A DNA stretch of 47,108 nt, taken from positions 24,759,957-24,807,064 of the forward strand of contig NC_049984.1 of the NCBI RefSeq assembly GCF_000003815.2. Reading direction: 5' to 3'. Position numbers and translations under genes: made by a program. Below are positions 31,259-41,230 of this stretch, piece by piece. The notes under the pieces were generated by a model. The model was not told where the DNA came from. It did not search any database and worked only from the letters and a program-made list of their open reading frames with translations. The DNA is from Branchiostoma floridae (taxonomy: Eukaryota; Chordata; Leptocardii; Amphioxiformes; Branchiostomatidae). Each line of letters opens with the position of its first letter. The first letter of the stretch is position 1.

Positions 31259-31345
31259 ATAAATTTAAGAAAGGAGTGCATGAGGAATGGTGAGTGGAGT
31301 GGGTCTAGTATTGTGCCCTGTGGCACCCCACATTCACTTTCCTCC
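31259..31345 (-). pseudogene. Reverse-transcriptase fragment (LINE), copy 1
   Basis: Minus-strand translation reads WEES-EC-GVPQGTILDPL followed by HSPFLMHSFLKFM and a stop. GVPQG[T/S]-x-x-GP is reverse-transcriptase motif 4 (domain B) of non-LTR retrotransposons, and a WEE-type segment just before it is common in CR1-like elements. The glycine of GP is replaced by Asp, and no YADD box follows, so this is a fragment of under 100 bp. A TAG lies two codons before the tryptophan. Confidence 0.75.
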
Positions 31346-31564
31346 CAGTACTAGTTCACACCACACGTTAGCAAACACAGAGTGTTCTGGAAAACGCGTA
31401 ACCAAAGTACATGTACTGTGATAGCTTCTACATAAAAAGCTGGAATAAAATAAAAGACCAAATCATTCAAAGAACGTATGTTAGGGAGAGTTTCGAAACA
31501 TTTAATGATTGCATTATTTGTAGCTATTCCTTCTCTCCAAGGAAACAAGTAGAAGGTAGAGACA

Positions 31565-31870
31565 ACCCCTAATGGGGTATTAGTGACGTGGATTATCTCA
31601 ATGCGTCTGCCGTCATCCCTGACCCTTTTAAAAGAGAGACAGCTCGTGTCAAACATCCTCTCTAAAGCTCCCGACACACATTCAGGGCCTTCTCACAACT
31701 TTATGAATTAGCCCCGACCGCTATCTGACCAAGGTTGGCCACTCATAACTTTCGTGACGACCATTTCACAACTTGCTCCCAACCGAGCCCCGAATGCTTT
31801 CGGACCAACGCCCAACCACTCCAATCCTCACAGGCCAAATGAAGATCACGTCGACCATGCGGCTACCACT
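31565..31870. repeat. Dispersed repeat R1, copy 2
   Basis: Second copy of the 30840-31210 repeat, same orientation. Together with the RT fragment between them it forms a compact duplicated block. Confidence 0.65.
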
Positions 31871-32693
31871 CGGTTGAGATAAGGCGGCCCAGGTACGCTC
31901 GATTTGTGTTGAGTTCCGGCGCTTGTATCCTTGTCCAGCCGAATTCGAACCATATTCGATTATGTTCTATTACGTAATTTAAATAGAACGCGCGTTCGAA
32001 CCTGTGGTTATTTGCGACTTTTTCATGTAAACACGCACCGCAAGGGCCATTTATCCTTGGTGGGTGCTTGTGCTGATCAGTTTATAACATTTACGGCCGG
32101 CTTCATGCCCAGCTCAAAATAAGAGTATTGATCTTTGTAGTACACGTGTTTTACTTATGATCCCTTTCTTATCAAAGTTGTCCAAGGTCTTTTGTGTCAT
32201 TATTCAATATTTTGAACTTTGGTGCATTTTCAACCCAAAATTGAAGAAAAAATAGTAATTTCTGATGTTTTTGGCCCCAAAAAAGCAATGTAATCCTAAT
32301 TTCAAACAAAATACCCCTGGATAAAAATGATAAGTATGAGGTAGGCTTTCATCCTTGGGAATATCATGATTGAAGGTCTTGTTTCCACCTGGGCGTAGAC
32401 CCATGAAATAAGCATTACTTTTTTTAACCAAAATATGTATTTCTAACCCCAAACCCGGTATGTGAAATACAAAATCACAAGTATTCAAAGTGTTTCAAGT
32501 AGTGCTAAAACTGTGCGAAGTTTCATCGTAGTGTGACCGAGCAATCAAAAGTTACATTCATATTGTATAGAATACTACTTTATCACAAGCCTGGGTCGCC
32601 TTAAGCCAACCGAGCAACCTACTCCCGACCAAGGTCTAGGGAAGTCAAATTGAGGTCGAGAGGCCATGGTCGGCCATGTTTAAAGAATCATTT
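31871..32693. other. Non-coding, no gene recognised
   Basis: Contains a phrase (about 32615-32670: ACTCCCGACCAAGGTCTAGG, GAGAGGCCATGGTCGGCCAT) resembling the ends of the duplicated units at 42440 and 43415, so part is a dispersed repeat. No gene is seen. Confidence 0.45.
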
Positions 32694-33375
32694 TCTTCAG
32701 TTTGATGGCACCATACTGTTATTTTCTGAAGATACTGTTTCCTCTTAAAGAGATTCAAAATGTTTCAGAATCTTTAGATTGACGGTACCGCCTGTGCCAT
32801 TTTCAAAAGATATGATACTGTTTTCTCGTAAAGAGATTCAAAATGTCTTCTTTAGTTTGATGACACTGTCCGTGTTACTTTCTGAAGACATGATACTGTT
32901 TTCTCGTAATGAGATTCAAATTTTGTTTAGTTTGATGGTGCGCGCTTCTTATTTTTCTGAAGATATGATACTGTTTTTCCGTAAAGAGGCTTAAAACGTT
33001 TCCTTTAGTTATACCGCTCGTGTTATTTTCTGAAAATATGATACAGTTTCCTCAAAAAGAGATTTAATTTTTGTTTAGTTTGATGGTGCGCCCTTCTTAT
33101 TTTTCTGAAGATATGATACTGTTTTTCCGTAAAGAGGCTCAAAACGTTTCCTTTAGTTATACCGCTCGGGTTATTTTCTGAAAATATGATACAGTTTCCT
33201 CGAAAAGAGATTCAATGTTTGTTTAGTTTGATGGAACCGCTAGTGTTATTTTGTAAATGTATGATACTGTTTCCCGTAGAAAAACTCAAACTGTTTTGTT
33301 ATGTTTGATTGCACCGCACGTTCTATTTTCTGAAGACCTGATTCTTTTTTCCATGTATATAGAAATCAGTAGCTG
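32694..33375. repeat. Minisatellite of about 75-bp units with 148-bp higher-order dimer
   Basis: About nine units contain TTTAGTTTGATGG, TTATTTTCTGAAGATATGAT, ACTGTTTTCTCGTAAAGAG and TTCAAAATGTTT. Dimers starting at 32921 and 33069 (next at 33217) are nearly identical over 148 bp, whereas adjacent monomers differ. The array is therefore evolving by dimer duplication. No coding potential. Confidence 0.85.
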
Positions 33376-33417
33376 CTTGTTCACGTTTATGGCATGGTGT
33401 CTTTGTGTTTTTTTAAT

Positions 33418-33443
33418 CCTCTAAGACACAAAGTCTTAGAGTG
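33418..33443. repeat. Short stem-loop
   Basis: CTCTAAGAC-ACAAA-GTCTTAGAG: a 9-bp stem and 5-nt loop. Isolated; it could be incidental. Confidence 0.6.
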
Positions 33444-33726
33444 TCTTGGTCCTCTTATCTCGTAGCTAGAAAATTAACTTGCTCAGTGCCATTGACACTG
33501 CTTCCAATAAGTCGACAGGTGGTGCAGAATAGATATGGTACTATGAAGGAAAGCGCGATTCTATGAATAAAAGAACGGAGTTAAAAGAATTTATGCTAAA
33601 CTGATGGTGTTATAAATACCTTCGCTCTTCTTGGTGCATGGGTTTATGTAGGAACAGATAATCAAATTATCAGAATATGATGCTCGGGAGTGATTGTTTG
33701 ACTATCAAATGGCGTACTAGTAATTG

Positions 33727-33815
33727 AGGAAAGGAGTGCGTGAGGAAAGGAGAGTGGGTCCTATTATCGTGCCCTGTGGGACCCCTCCTTCTATTTCCTC
33801 CCAGTCTCAGCCCAT
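33727..33815 (-). pseudogene. Reverse-transcriptase fragment (LINE), copy 2
   Basis: Minus-strand translation reads WEEIEGGVPQGTIIGPTLL, again reverse-transcriptase motif 4 with the GP intact. It begins and ends at nearly the same places as the fragment at 31259-31345 (GGAGTGCGTGAGG to CCTCCCAGT on the plus strand), and a stop codon again lies two codons before the tryptophan. This suggests a short RT piece carried by a non-autonomous repeat. Confidence 0.75.
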
Positions 33816-34199
33816 ACAACATGTGGGTAGCATATCACGTGGCCACTGTATACTTTTTTTTAAATTCAGTGGTTCACTTGCATGGCGGAAACAAGTACAA
33901 AGGACCGTGCAACTCAGAGAATCTTGATGGGCTATGTGTACGGAATTTAGATCTAATTCCGACGGTCTTAGAGTGTCTGGCGGAATTCTGAAAAATGATC
34001 AATCCCTTCCAAGTTTGGTTGAAGATCCCTTCCAACTTTGGGTATCAATATAAGTCCACTTCTCTTCGGAAGAACGATTGCGTGCATCGGCATTCGTTGA
34101 GCAAGTGGTAAGAGAGTTGTACTTATTTCTGTGCGATTGCCAGGTCACCGTACGCAGGCTGTACTTACACGTGCTCTGATTCGTACATACGGTTTCCTT
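33816..34199. other. Non-coding, no gene recognised
   Basis: Small direct repeat near 34003-34030 (CCCTTCCAA.TTTGG twice). Nothing else is recognised. Confidence 0.4.
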
Positions 34200-34535
34200 G
34201 CTCAATCTACTCGCTATACGGGGCACTTGCGTCGCCCGTAGTGGCTCGTACGGGGGCCGGGGGGGAGGGGGGGGGGGGGAATTCGCAGGCTGAGTGCAGA
34301 CAAAGTTCTAAATGCGCTTAACGTGCTACGGCGTGAGTGCATGCTCCCAAATCCGTTGTCTTCCGTACGATTTCGGTACGAGGCGGTACTTACCTCTTAG
34401 GCATCCCCAAAGATTGCCGACGTTTTTTTTTCACGAAGACAGCTCGCATTTGCACGTGCGGCGGGTTGTGCCGTTAAGCTAAGAAAAGTCCCACCGAGCC
34501 CATTTTTTAGTACACACCAAAATCTGTGTCACATT
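34200..34535. repeat. Dispersed repeat R2, copy 1
   Basis: Similar to 38030-38320 in the same orientation: CGTAC-GGGG, GCAG.C..A.GGCA.ACAAAG, TACGGCGT, CCAAATCCGT, CGTACGGAGG-like, AAAGATTGCC and GCATTTGCACGT..GGCGGGTT. Rich in CGTAC/GTACG words. Family unknown. Confidence 0.65.
34252..34279 (+). repeat. G-rich tract, possible G-quadruplex
   Basis: Runs of G5, G7+ and G13+ separated by CC and A satisfy the G3+N1-7 quadruplex rule. It sits inside repeat R2, whose other copy (about 38060) has only a short G run. Confidence 0.8.
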
Positions 34536-34568
34536 TATTAGTTTCGCCGTGATTATATACCGTAAGGC

Positions 34569-35215
34569 GAGGCGCGCGCATACGGAACAACCATTACGCC
34601 TGGTTTCGTCAATCTAGGACGACACCTTCCGCGTCCGACGATATACATCTTTGTTTGAACAGCATTACTTAGCGCACGTTCTGACATGATTTCCCTGACG
34701 TATATAACAAATCTATCTGTGTTGGATCGGATGGAGAGAAGTAGCTAGTCTGAGCTGACTGTGTTGTTGGATTTATCGTAGCCTCCGTTGGAGTCTTCGA
34801 ACGGGGCTGGTTTTTATTTGGGGGAGGGGGTGGCTAGGTTCTCGAAACGGGGAGAAACTACATTCCACGGCACAATTCCCTTCCTCGGCAAACCCCCTTC
34901 CTCGGCAAATTCCCTTTTCCCGGCATAACAGAACCTAGCCAACGTTTAAAACCCACCCCCCACCCCCAAAAAAAGCCCCGTTCGAAGACTGCAACGGAGG
35001 CTACGATAAATCCAACTACACAGTCAGACTAGACTTCTCTTGATCCGATATAACACAGATAGATTGATTATTTACGCCAAAGAAATCGTGCCAGAACGTG
35101 CGCTAAGTAATGCTGTTGAAACAAAGATGTATTTCCTCGGACACGGAAGGTGTCTTCCTAGATTGACGAAGCCTAGATTCATCGAAAGAGCGCGCATATA
35201 CCGGGGCCGTTGCGC
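34569..35215. mobile_element. 650-bp fold-back element
   Basis: The left arm (about 34569-34845) and right arm (about 34935-35215) are inverted repeats. Matched words: CGTCAATCTAGGA.GACACCTTCCG, CAGCATTACTTAGCGCACGT, AATC.ATCTGTGTT..ATCGGAT, GGATTTATCGTAGCCTCCGT and GGCTAGGTTCT. The central loop (34855-34930) has three CCTTCCTCGGCAAA-type repeats. No transposase is encoded. The ORF pair 35040-35284 is contained in the right arm and is not a gene. Confidence 0.85.
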
Positions 35216-35654
35216 TCGGTTGCAACATGTTCGGGCGGTACGGTTGTTGCGCCCGTAGGGATCTTTCTTAAGGTAGCAGAACACTATTTTAGCCTATGGA
35301 GATTTCTGTAGTTAAGGGCGACAGGGTGACTGGCTTCGACGTGGTAAAAATTAAGATAGGGTGCAGTAGATAAATATGAAAAACGAATATGTTTTAGTTC
35401 ACGAGTACAACGTCCACATAAAAAAACAAGCTGTCTGCATATTGGCGTCTGACGCTTCTTTGAAATAGCGCTCTGCGGAGGTCCATTGAACTGCAGCCCG
35501 CAACTGGTCCGAACCTAGACCTGAACCGAACATGTATTTGAATTGCCTGTACTTGTGACCACCCCAAGTTCGAGCCCGACTCAAAAAGCCTAAACCTTGA
35601 CCCCTAACCAACTACTCCGAGAAACATCATGTTGTTGACACAGTGTGCTACACT
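35216..35654. other. Non-coding, no gene recognised
   Basis: No supported feature. Confidence 0.4.
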
Positions 35655-35925
35655 TATCTGTATCTGTATCTATATAGCCGGTATAACCGGCGTAACACAC
35701 TGGCTTCACAGCCACGCGGCGCGGCAGCAGCTGGTTATATTACACCGAAGGACCTGTCACAACTTTTGCACATCTATCTGCAAGCGCTCTTTGAAACTAT
35801 CCAGAGAAGATGCCCCTACTGTGTTTGGTGATAACAAATTCCACTCTACGATGGTTCTGGGAAAATACGAAATTTTGAACACATCAATCCTAGGTTACTA
35901 ACTCTGGTACTTGAAGTCATGGCCG
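35655..35925 (-). mobile_element. LINE 3' end (copy 2, reading frame intact)
   Basis: The minus strand from 35891 to the TGA at 35757-35759 is open for 44 codons and encodes a reverse-transcriptase C-terminus: VFKISYFPRTIVEWNLL, then SSLDSFKERLQIDVQKL-stop. It is followed by a 3' UTR with a CAGCTGCTGCCGCGCCGCGT block and a TATATAGATACAGATA tail, as in 25925-26311. That copy has three 3' UTR repeats; this one has only one. 5' truncated. Confidence 0.85.
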
Positions 35926-36234
35926 TTTCATGTCCTTTTTTGAGCTGGTATTAGATACGTATCAGTTGGTATGTACGTACGTCCACCAATCCACCAATAC
36001 GTCATTTAGAGTGACGAAGCGTGCAGTACATGCTAATGCACGTAAGAAGGCAACGACCGTTTACTAAAGGGAAACTATTAGCAGCGACGGAGATTGATCG
36101 TTGTGAGACCGACATTAGTCCGATCACGTTCCGACACTCCATAACGTTTTCCCTCGAGTAAATCATCAAACCCCATCTCTGTCGGATTCATGAAGTGCGA
36201 ACAGGCAAACGTGTCTAATGCTTAGAGCACAATT
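35926..36234. other. Non-coding, no gene recognised
   Basis: Short stretch with no recognised feature. Confidence 0.4.
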
Positions 36235-36440
36235 GGAAAGGGGGCTGTTTCGGGCACTTTCAGTGTTACCCCTATGTGGCCCCGTGGGACGGGCCCCGGA
36301 GTTCTTTTAATTTCAGTTATAATCAACCCGGCGACAAATACACGCCATGACCTAACTGTAAGAATACCGAGAGGTACCCCCGCAGCATCCTGCAGTCTAC
36401 TGGGACAAATTTGTGGCTTAGAAGCCCGGCCGGGGCCAAA
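36235..36440. repeat. Dispersed relative of the 20-kb minisatellite unit
   Basis: Contains AATCAACCCGGCGACAAATA, CACGCCATGACCTAACTGTA, ACCGAGAGGTACCCCCGCAG and GGGACAAATTTGTGGCTTAG. These match the minisatellite unit and especially the diverged unit at 21740-21860. The array unit therefore derives from an interspersed element. Confidence 0.7.
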
Positions 36441-36574
36441 TCCCCTGACGGCACTGATACCTCAATGAGCCTGACGATTGTTGCGGTAAACGCCATTCGC
36501 CAACTGGTCACGAACAGGCGTCAATGCACTGGAAATCGGCGTCAACGAGCGCCAATTCGCCGCGAAATCGCAAA

Positions 36575-36870
36575 TTTGAACGTTCAATAAGGTCAATTCT
36601 AAGCCCAAGCCTACGAAATTCTTCACACCTCCACATCCCTCGATGCAGAACCACCATTTACAAAAACAGCTTCATTCCCTACACCTCCAGGCCCTGGAAC
36701 AGCCTGGAACAGTTCAAAACACGTCACCGACTCTACCACTCTCCGATAGTTTTTATAGTTATTGATTATTTTTATTGTATTATATTGTAATGTTGTGTAC
36801 CAGCCCATAGCTGCTTAGGCAGACCCATGTAATGACTTGTCTCATCGTCAATAAAGTCAAGACAATAAAA
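36575..36870 (+). mobile_element. CR1/L2-like LINE 3' end (second family)
   Basis: The plus frame ending at 36790 encodes LHIPRCRTTIYKNSFIP, then YTSRPWNSLEQF. The pattern IPR[C/T]-RT-x-x-Y-x-NSF-x-P-x-x-x-x-WN-x-L is the usual reverse-transcriptase C-terminus of CR1/L2-clade elements. After the stop, the 3' UTR ends CAATAAAGTCAAGACAATAA at about 36870. It differs from the 25.9/35.8-kb family. Strongly 5' truncated. Confidence 0.8.
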
Positions 36871-37579
36871 AGGCAAGTGGCAAAATGCCGTGAATGGTCA
36901 CGAACTAGACGCCAAAATTGGAGTCAATAGGCACCAATGGATAGTAAGTAGAAGCGAAATAGATGGCAAAAGGCGCAATTCATTCTGGAAAAAATCAAAA
37001 TCTCATTTTCAAGGTTTGTTTGTTCTAATACCTCTATAAAGACATATCAATACACATACATGGTACAAAACACATAGTAGAAATCTGGTAACGATATGGT
37101 TCGTGTCCGTTGTTTTTGGTCATTTCTATAGCTGTAGTATTTTAAGGCAATACGCCTGTTTCAAATCATATTACCTATGTACTATGATCAGTATCATTTA
37201 GTTAACATCCTTTTATCATTGAAATTTCTTTTTGATGCATTTTAATCATTTTTCATAGGTTTCGATTGAGTTGCGATTTTCGATAACTTGTTCCTCTGGG
37301 CTTGTAAGACAAATGCGCCCACGTCAGTGTGACCGCAAGGGAAAATTGGCCATAGATCCACAAAGGTGCCGCAATAAACAATTGTCAACTACTCGTTGTC
37401 CAGATACCCGTTTTATGTAAATTTATCTATCTCTAACGGTGGAATAGGCAGCGTTTAAATGAATATACTATTGCAAACTACTCGTAGCCAAGATAGCCGC
37501 TATTTGTACATTTATTGGTAGAGCAATTACAAAGATAAGCATCTGTAGTCACTAACTAATTGTAGAAACCGGAAGATAT
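36871..37579. other. Non-coding, no gene recognised
   Basis: AT-rich. Start (36895-36960) has TGGTCACGAAC-GGCGTCAA-like words also seen just before the LINE tail (about 36505-36560), so the LINE may have landed in another repeat. Confidence 0.4.
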
Positions 37580-37945
37580 GCTAAGATTCCTTTAACCAGA
37601 GGATTTGTTCATTCTGCCCAAATGAGATAGAAGACGAACGTCATTTTGTTATGTTGTTCACAATATAATGTTAAGCGCATAAAGCTGTTCACATTACTTT
37701 CCGCTTGCTCTAAAGAATTTGCTACTCTATGTTCTATAGATAAATTCAACTACATTCTGTGAGACAATAACCCTCACTGTGTACAAGTAGGCAAATATAT
37801 CCACAAACGTTTATACTGTAGAACCAATATCTTGATTTATTCATACCTGTCTGTTTACTTGTACTGCAAGTAGTTGTTATAGACTTAAGAAGTCGCTGTA
37901 CTTTTGTCGTGTCAATAAAGATTCCATTTATCTATCTCTAAGCTA
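37580..37945 (+). mobile_element. Non-LTR-like 3' region with ATCT tail
   Basis: Inverted partner of 29966-30300. Ends TGTCAATAAAGATTCC followed by ATTTATCTATCTCT, a short simple-repeat tail typical of RTE/L2-type 3' ends. No coding part is recognised. Confidence 0.65.
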
Positions 37946-38029
37946 AGGGAACAACCAGCCGTAAGTGCAATTTGTCCGTACGTTGTTTTGGGAGGCCACG
38001 TCCGCCACGTATTTCTAAAAACGTTCAGG

Positions 38030-38320
38030 CTTTACAGGGCTGGCGCGTCGTCCGTACTGGCACGTACGGGGGGCGAATCCGCAGCCCGATGGCACACAAA
38101 GTTTTGCCTGCACGTTAAGGTTTACGGCGTCTCTGCGTGTTCCAAATCCGTCGGATTCCTTACGAATTCGTACGGAGGTGGCACTTACCACTTACGGATC
38201 CCAAAAGATTGCCCACATGTTTTGGCACGTAGAAAGCACGTATTTGCACGTAAGGCGGGTTTTGCCCTTGGCTAAACGGAATTGACAGCGTTTGGAAAAA
38301 AACACAAAGTCTGTCCATAG
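38030..38320. repeat. Dispersed repeat R2, copy 2
   Basis: Second copy of 34200-34535. The 95-codon plus frame at 37988-38275 lies within it and is not conserved in the other copy. Confidence 0.65.
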
Positions 38321-38544
38321 CAACACAGCCAATTTTACCCCCACGAACTACATGTAGCCATTTCATCCATTAACGGCTGAAAACGTGATGTGGCAAAGTT
38401 CAAGTCTAAAGACGTGTAATCTAGCAACAAGCTCAAGGGCGCATATTTTAATCTATAACCTTTATCCGTGAGCTACCCTAAATCCGTTGTTTTTAAAAAC
38501 ACTGGGCATATATTGATAAGAAGTCGACGGACGTTGGTTTCCCA

Positions 38545-38935
38545 TGGGAATATTTCCATGTCCTCGTCCCTCGGATAGGACGTTAAATGGATGTCCCGTG
38601 TATGGGGAGAGCCATACCCCATGCACGTTAAAGAACCCCCACATGTGCAATGGTGCAGTGTGCGTTGGTGCAAATCCTTCTGTCGGGAGTTGGTGATTCA
38701 CTTCAAAATCACCCGGATGGAGGCCTGGCGAACCTCTGTCTCGTATCAGCCTCATGGTGATCTACATCATTCACCCGGACGGGTGTGTCACCCCGTAAGG
38801 GGCGGTATAACCCGTCGTGTGCGAACATGTGCGAACATGTACAGAGTTAGCCCTTGATAATAGCCTATGGCTAGTTGGGCAACCCTGGCTGTTGTTAACA
38901 GCTGAACAAATAAATGAATAAATGAAATGAATATT
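38545..38935 (+). mobile_element. Non-LTR retroelement 3' region, copy 2
   Basis: Closest relative of 27479-27880. The end GTTAACAGCTGAACAAATAA is followed by ATGAATAAATGAAATGAA, a simple-repeat tail of the sort found at 3' ends of CR1/L2 elements and the SINEs they mobilise. This copy lacks the internal CACCCGGA duplication of copy 1. Confidence 0.7.
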
Positions 38936-38981
38936 TCCAAAATATTGCAGCTTTAAACCTCCGTCCGTCGACTTCATACCT

Positions 38982-39014
38982 CTAAATACGTTGCCTCTAA
39001 AACAACGTATTTAG
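38982..39014. repeat. 12-bp-arm inverted repeat
   Basis: CTAAATACGTTG (38982-38993) and CAACGTATTTAG (39003-39014) with a 9-nt loop. Confidence 0.8.
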
Positions 39015-39469
39015 GTTACCCCGCGAATAAAGGTGAACTAGCTTTTCACACGAGTACTTGACATGTGTGCTCTGTGAGTATTAAATCTGCGCTATGAAGT
39101 ATTTTGTACCTGCAAAAAATTGACTTTCAAAATTTACATGGTAACTTAAAGCAACCATACAGCATTGCAAGGAAGTATTTTAGGGAGAAATGTTATATAA
39201 CATCATCGCACCATTTTTTAGGGCTGCCTAAATATGTAGTCCCGGCCACTACTATCCCCCACCAAAACCTCTTCCTGGAGGAATACATATCAAGCTAACT
39301 GCATGTTAATACACGCCAATTGAAGCGGAATCGAACCACCGTAAGAAAATTGGAGCAATTTTTGAAAAACGACAGTGAAATTCCATTATCGATGTTGAAC
39401 GATTGGCCTTTGATCGATCCGACTTTTTGAAGATTATAGAGTGAAATATATAAAGTAACCACATACAAC
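39015..39469. other. Non-coding, no gene recognised
   Basis: Short frames only. Confidence 0.4.
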
Positions 39470-39596
39470 CTTACATTTTCACCATTACCAAGAAGCGAGA
39501 AGAAGTCGAACTTTCGTACTAGACTAGACCTACGATGCTTTTCCATTTGCCTTTGTTGTGACATGCACTTAGCTCGGTTGTGTAAAACTGTGCAAT
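39470..39596 (-). repeat. Empty-site paralogue of the 24.6-kb MITE locus
   Basis: On the minus strand this reads CAACCGAGCTAAGTGCATGTCACAAC..., then AAAGTTCGACTTCTTCTCGC and TTGGTAATGGTGAAAATGTA. It corresponds to the sequence on both sides of the MITE at 24642-25071, but with no insertion and only one copy of the target sequence. Confidence 0.75.
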
Positions 39597-39735
39597 AATG
39601 GTCTTCATTCAGTCAGTAATGATTTTTCAGCGTCTATGTCGTTCCCGACATTTTTGAAACGTTGCCCTTCATTCAGTTATACTTTTTGCAGCGTCTATGT
39701 AACGTTAGTTCCCGACATTTTTGTAACGTTTTCGT
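39597..39735. repeat. Two-copy tandem repeat (about 67 bp)
   Basis: TTCATTCAGT..., CAGCGTCTATGT, GTTCCCGACATTTTTG and AACGTT occur twice in order. Confidence 0.7.
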
Positions 39736-40366
39736 GAGCAAATTTACAATGATATGTTTTCTTTTAAGTCGTAGGTATGCCTGGTGATGACCAAATTTGG
39801 TAATGGGATTTTTGCCACAATTTTTCTTAAACGTTTTGAATGACAGAGTGATTCATGAAATGTTAAAACGCAGCTGGATATGATTTCTAAAACGGCCAAA
39901 CGTTTCAGATAGCATCCGCTCTATTTTCCGTGAGTAACACTTAAGATATCCGGTAGAAAGAAAACCCTGACTATGAATTGATTTGCAAAGGAGCTGAATA
40001 CGCTGTAATAAAATCCGATCAGCCATAGTTTGTATATGATGCATATGTACAATGTATCTAGTAGTAACCGTACTTTGTATTTCTAATTCGTAATTTAGTT
40101 ATAATTCGTGCTTGCTTAAAAAGCGCTGCTGTAATTGTACGGCTGCACAATTCAGTCTCCTCGACTGCAAGACTGCTTTTATTGCGTGTCATCTCTGTAT
40201 ATTTGTGAGACGAATAGATAAACCAGTCTATTAAGTCAAAATCTTATTACCTGGATGTCTAACCTTCATTGACGTAATTTATGATAGTGGAAAATCATAA
40301 AAGTCTTCTATATGAATAGCTGAAAGACATCTCTAATCGAATCTGGGGCTTTTTGACATGCCTCCT
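39736..40366. other. Non-coding, no gene recognised
   Basis: No supported feature on either strand. Confidence 0.4.
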
Positions 40367-40840
40367 CTCAGAGAAGAGAATAGTTTCGAAAAACGAAACG
40401 CAGTCTACCGGATGGTAAATATCTATAACCCAAATGCAAATATCAATCGACAAAGCTGGCCCTAGCCGCCTTATGTCAAGGGAACACTGGCGAAAAAAAT
40501 GACAAATATGTTCTTGTTACCTTCTCAGAGAAGAGAATAGTTTCGAAAAACGAAACGCAGTCTACCGGAATGGTAAATATCTATAACCCAAATGCAAATA
40601 TCAATCGACAAAGCTGCCCCTAGCCGCCTTATGTCAAGGGAACACTGGCGAAAAAAATGACAAATATGTTCTTGTTACCTTCTCAGAGAAGAGAATAGTT
40701 TCGAAAAACGAAACGCAGTCTACCGGAATGGTAAATATCTATAACCCAAATACAAATATCAAACGATAAAGCCGCCCCTAGCCGCCTTATATCAAGGGAA
40801 CAGAGACGAAAAAAGACAAATATGTTCTTGCTACCGCGTC
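40367..40840. repeat. Three-copy tandem repeat (157-158 bp), very recent
   Basis: Units begin CTCAGAGAAGAGAATAGTTT at 40367, 40524 and 40682. The first two differ at only a few positions; the third has more changes in its second half (AAACGATAAAGCCGCCCC). A partial fourth start (TCTTCTCAAAAC) follows at about 40849. If the minus-strand first exon at 41109 is real, this array lies in its intron. Confidence 0.9.
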
Positions 40841-41102
40841 TTCTCAAAACAACGTTCCGATCAAATTTTCGCCAGCAAGCTAACCTTTCAAAAACAAAAA
40901 CCGGTACAAACTAGCTAACAACAAGTGGTTCAAAAAAACTCCGTATCACGAAGATAATCAAAATTGCTGCCAATATGAAGTGGTAGCTATAGGCGATCTG
41001 TGACTTGCTAAAATAAACATGCGTTCAAACAATGTACGGAAAGACAATGTCTTTTTCTACACATAAAGAAACACCTTGCTGCTAATGGAATATTTGAAAA
41101 TG

Positions 41103-41190
41103 ACTTACCGAATCTCACAGGAGATATGTCACAACCGTGGCTATAGCTGACTGTGGCTCAACACAAACTGTTCCTCCTAGATATTCACCA
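41103..41190 (-). ncRNA. Candidate non-coding first exon with GTAAGT donor
   Basis: On the minus strand, sequence from about 41190 down to 41109 contains no ATG and ends GAGATTCG before GTAAGT (41103-41108), a strong 5' splice site. Directly upstream lie a palindromic CRE (41215-41222) and a forward CCAAT box (41241-41245), the usual proximal-promoter arrangement. It is therefore a candidate 5' UTR or lncRNA first exon. The partner exon is unknown. The receptor exon at 8238-8892 on the same strand has an upstream acceptor and is one possibility. Confidence 0.35.
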
Positions 41191-41214
41191 GCGCTGAGCG
41201 AAAATATGCTCTAA

Positions 41215-41222
41215 TGACGTCA
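41215..41222. promoter_or_regulatory. Perfect palindromic CRE
   Basis: TGACGTCA, the full CREB/ATF consensus, is 18 bp from the first CCAAT box. CREB sites act mostly near transcription starts, which fits the predicted minus-strand first exon. Confidence 0.6.
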
Positions 41223-41230
41223 GCACACAC

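Noticed and set aside
30729-31677. Conserved gene pair, because similar peptides (GRR..IIHVT.TPL) occur twice on the minus strand
   Set aside because: Similarity extends into clearly non-coding flanks and other frames are equally similar; this is repeat R1.
40367-40840. CRISPR-like array
   Set aside because: Units are 157-158 bp and repeated throughout, with no short repeats separated by unique spacers; the DNA is eukaryotic.
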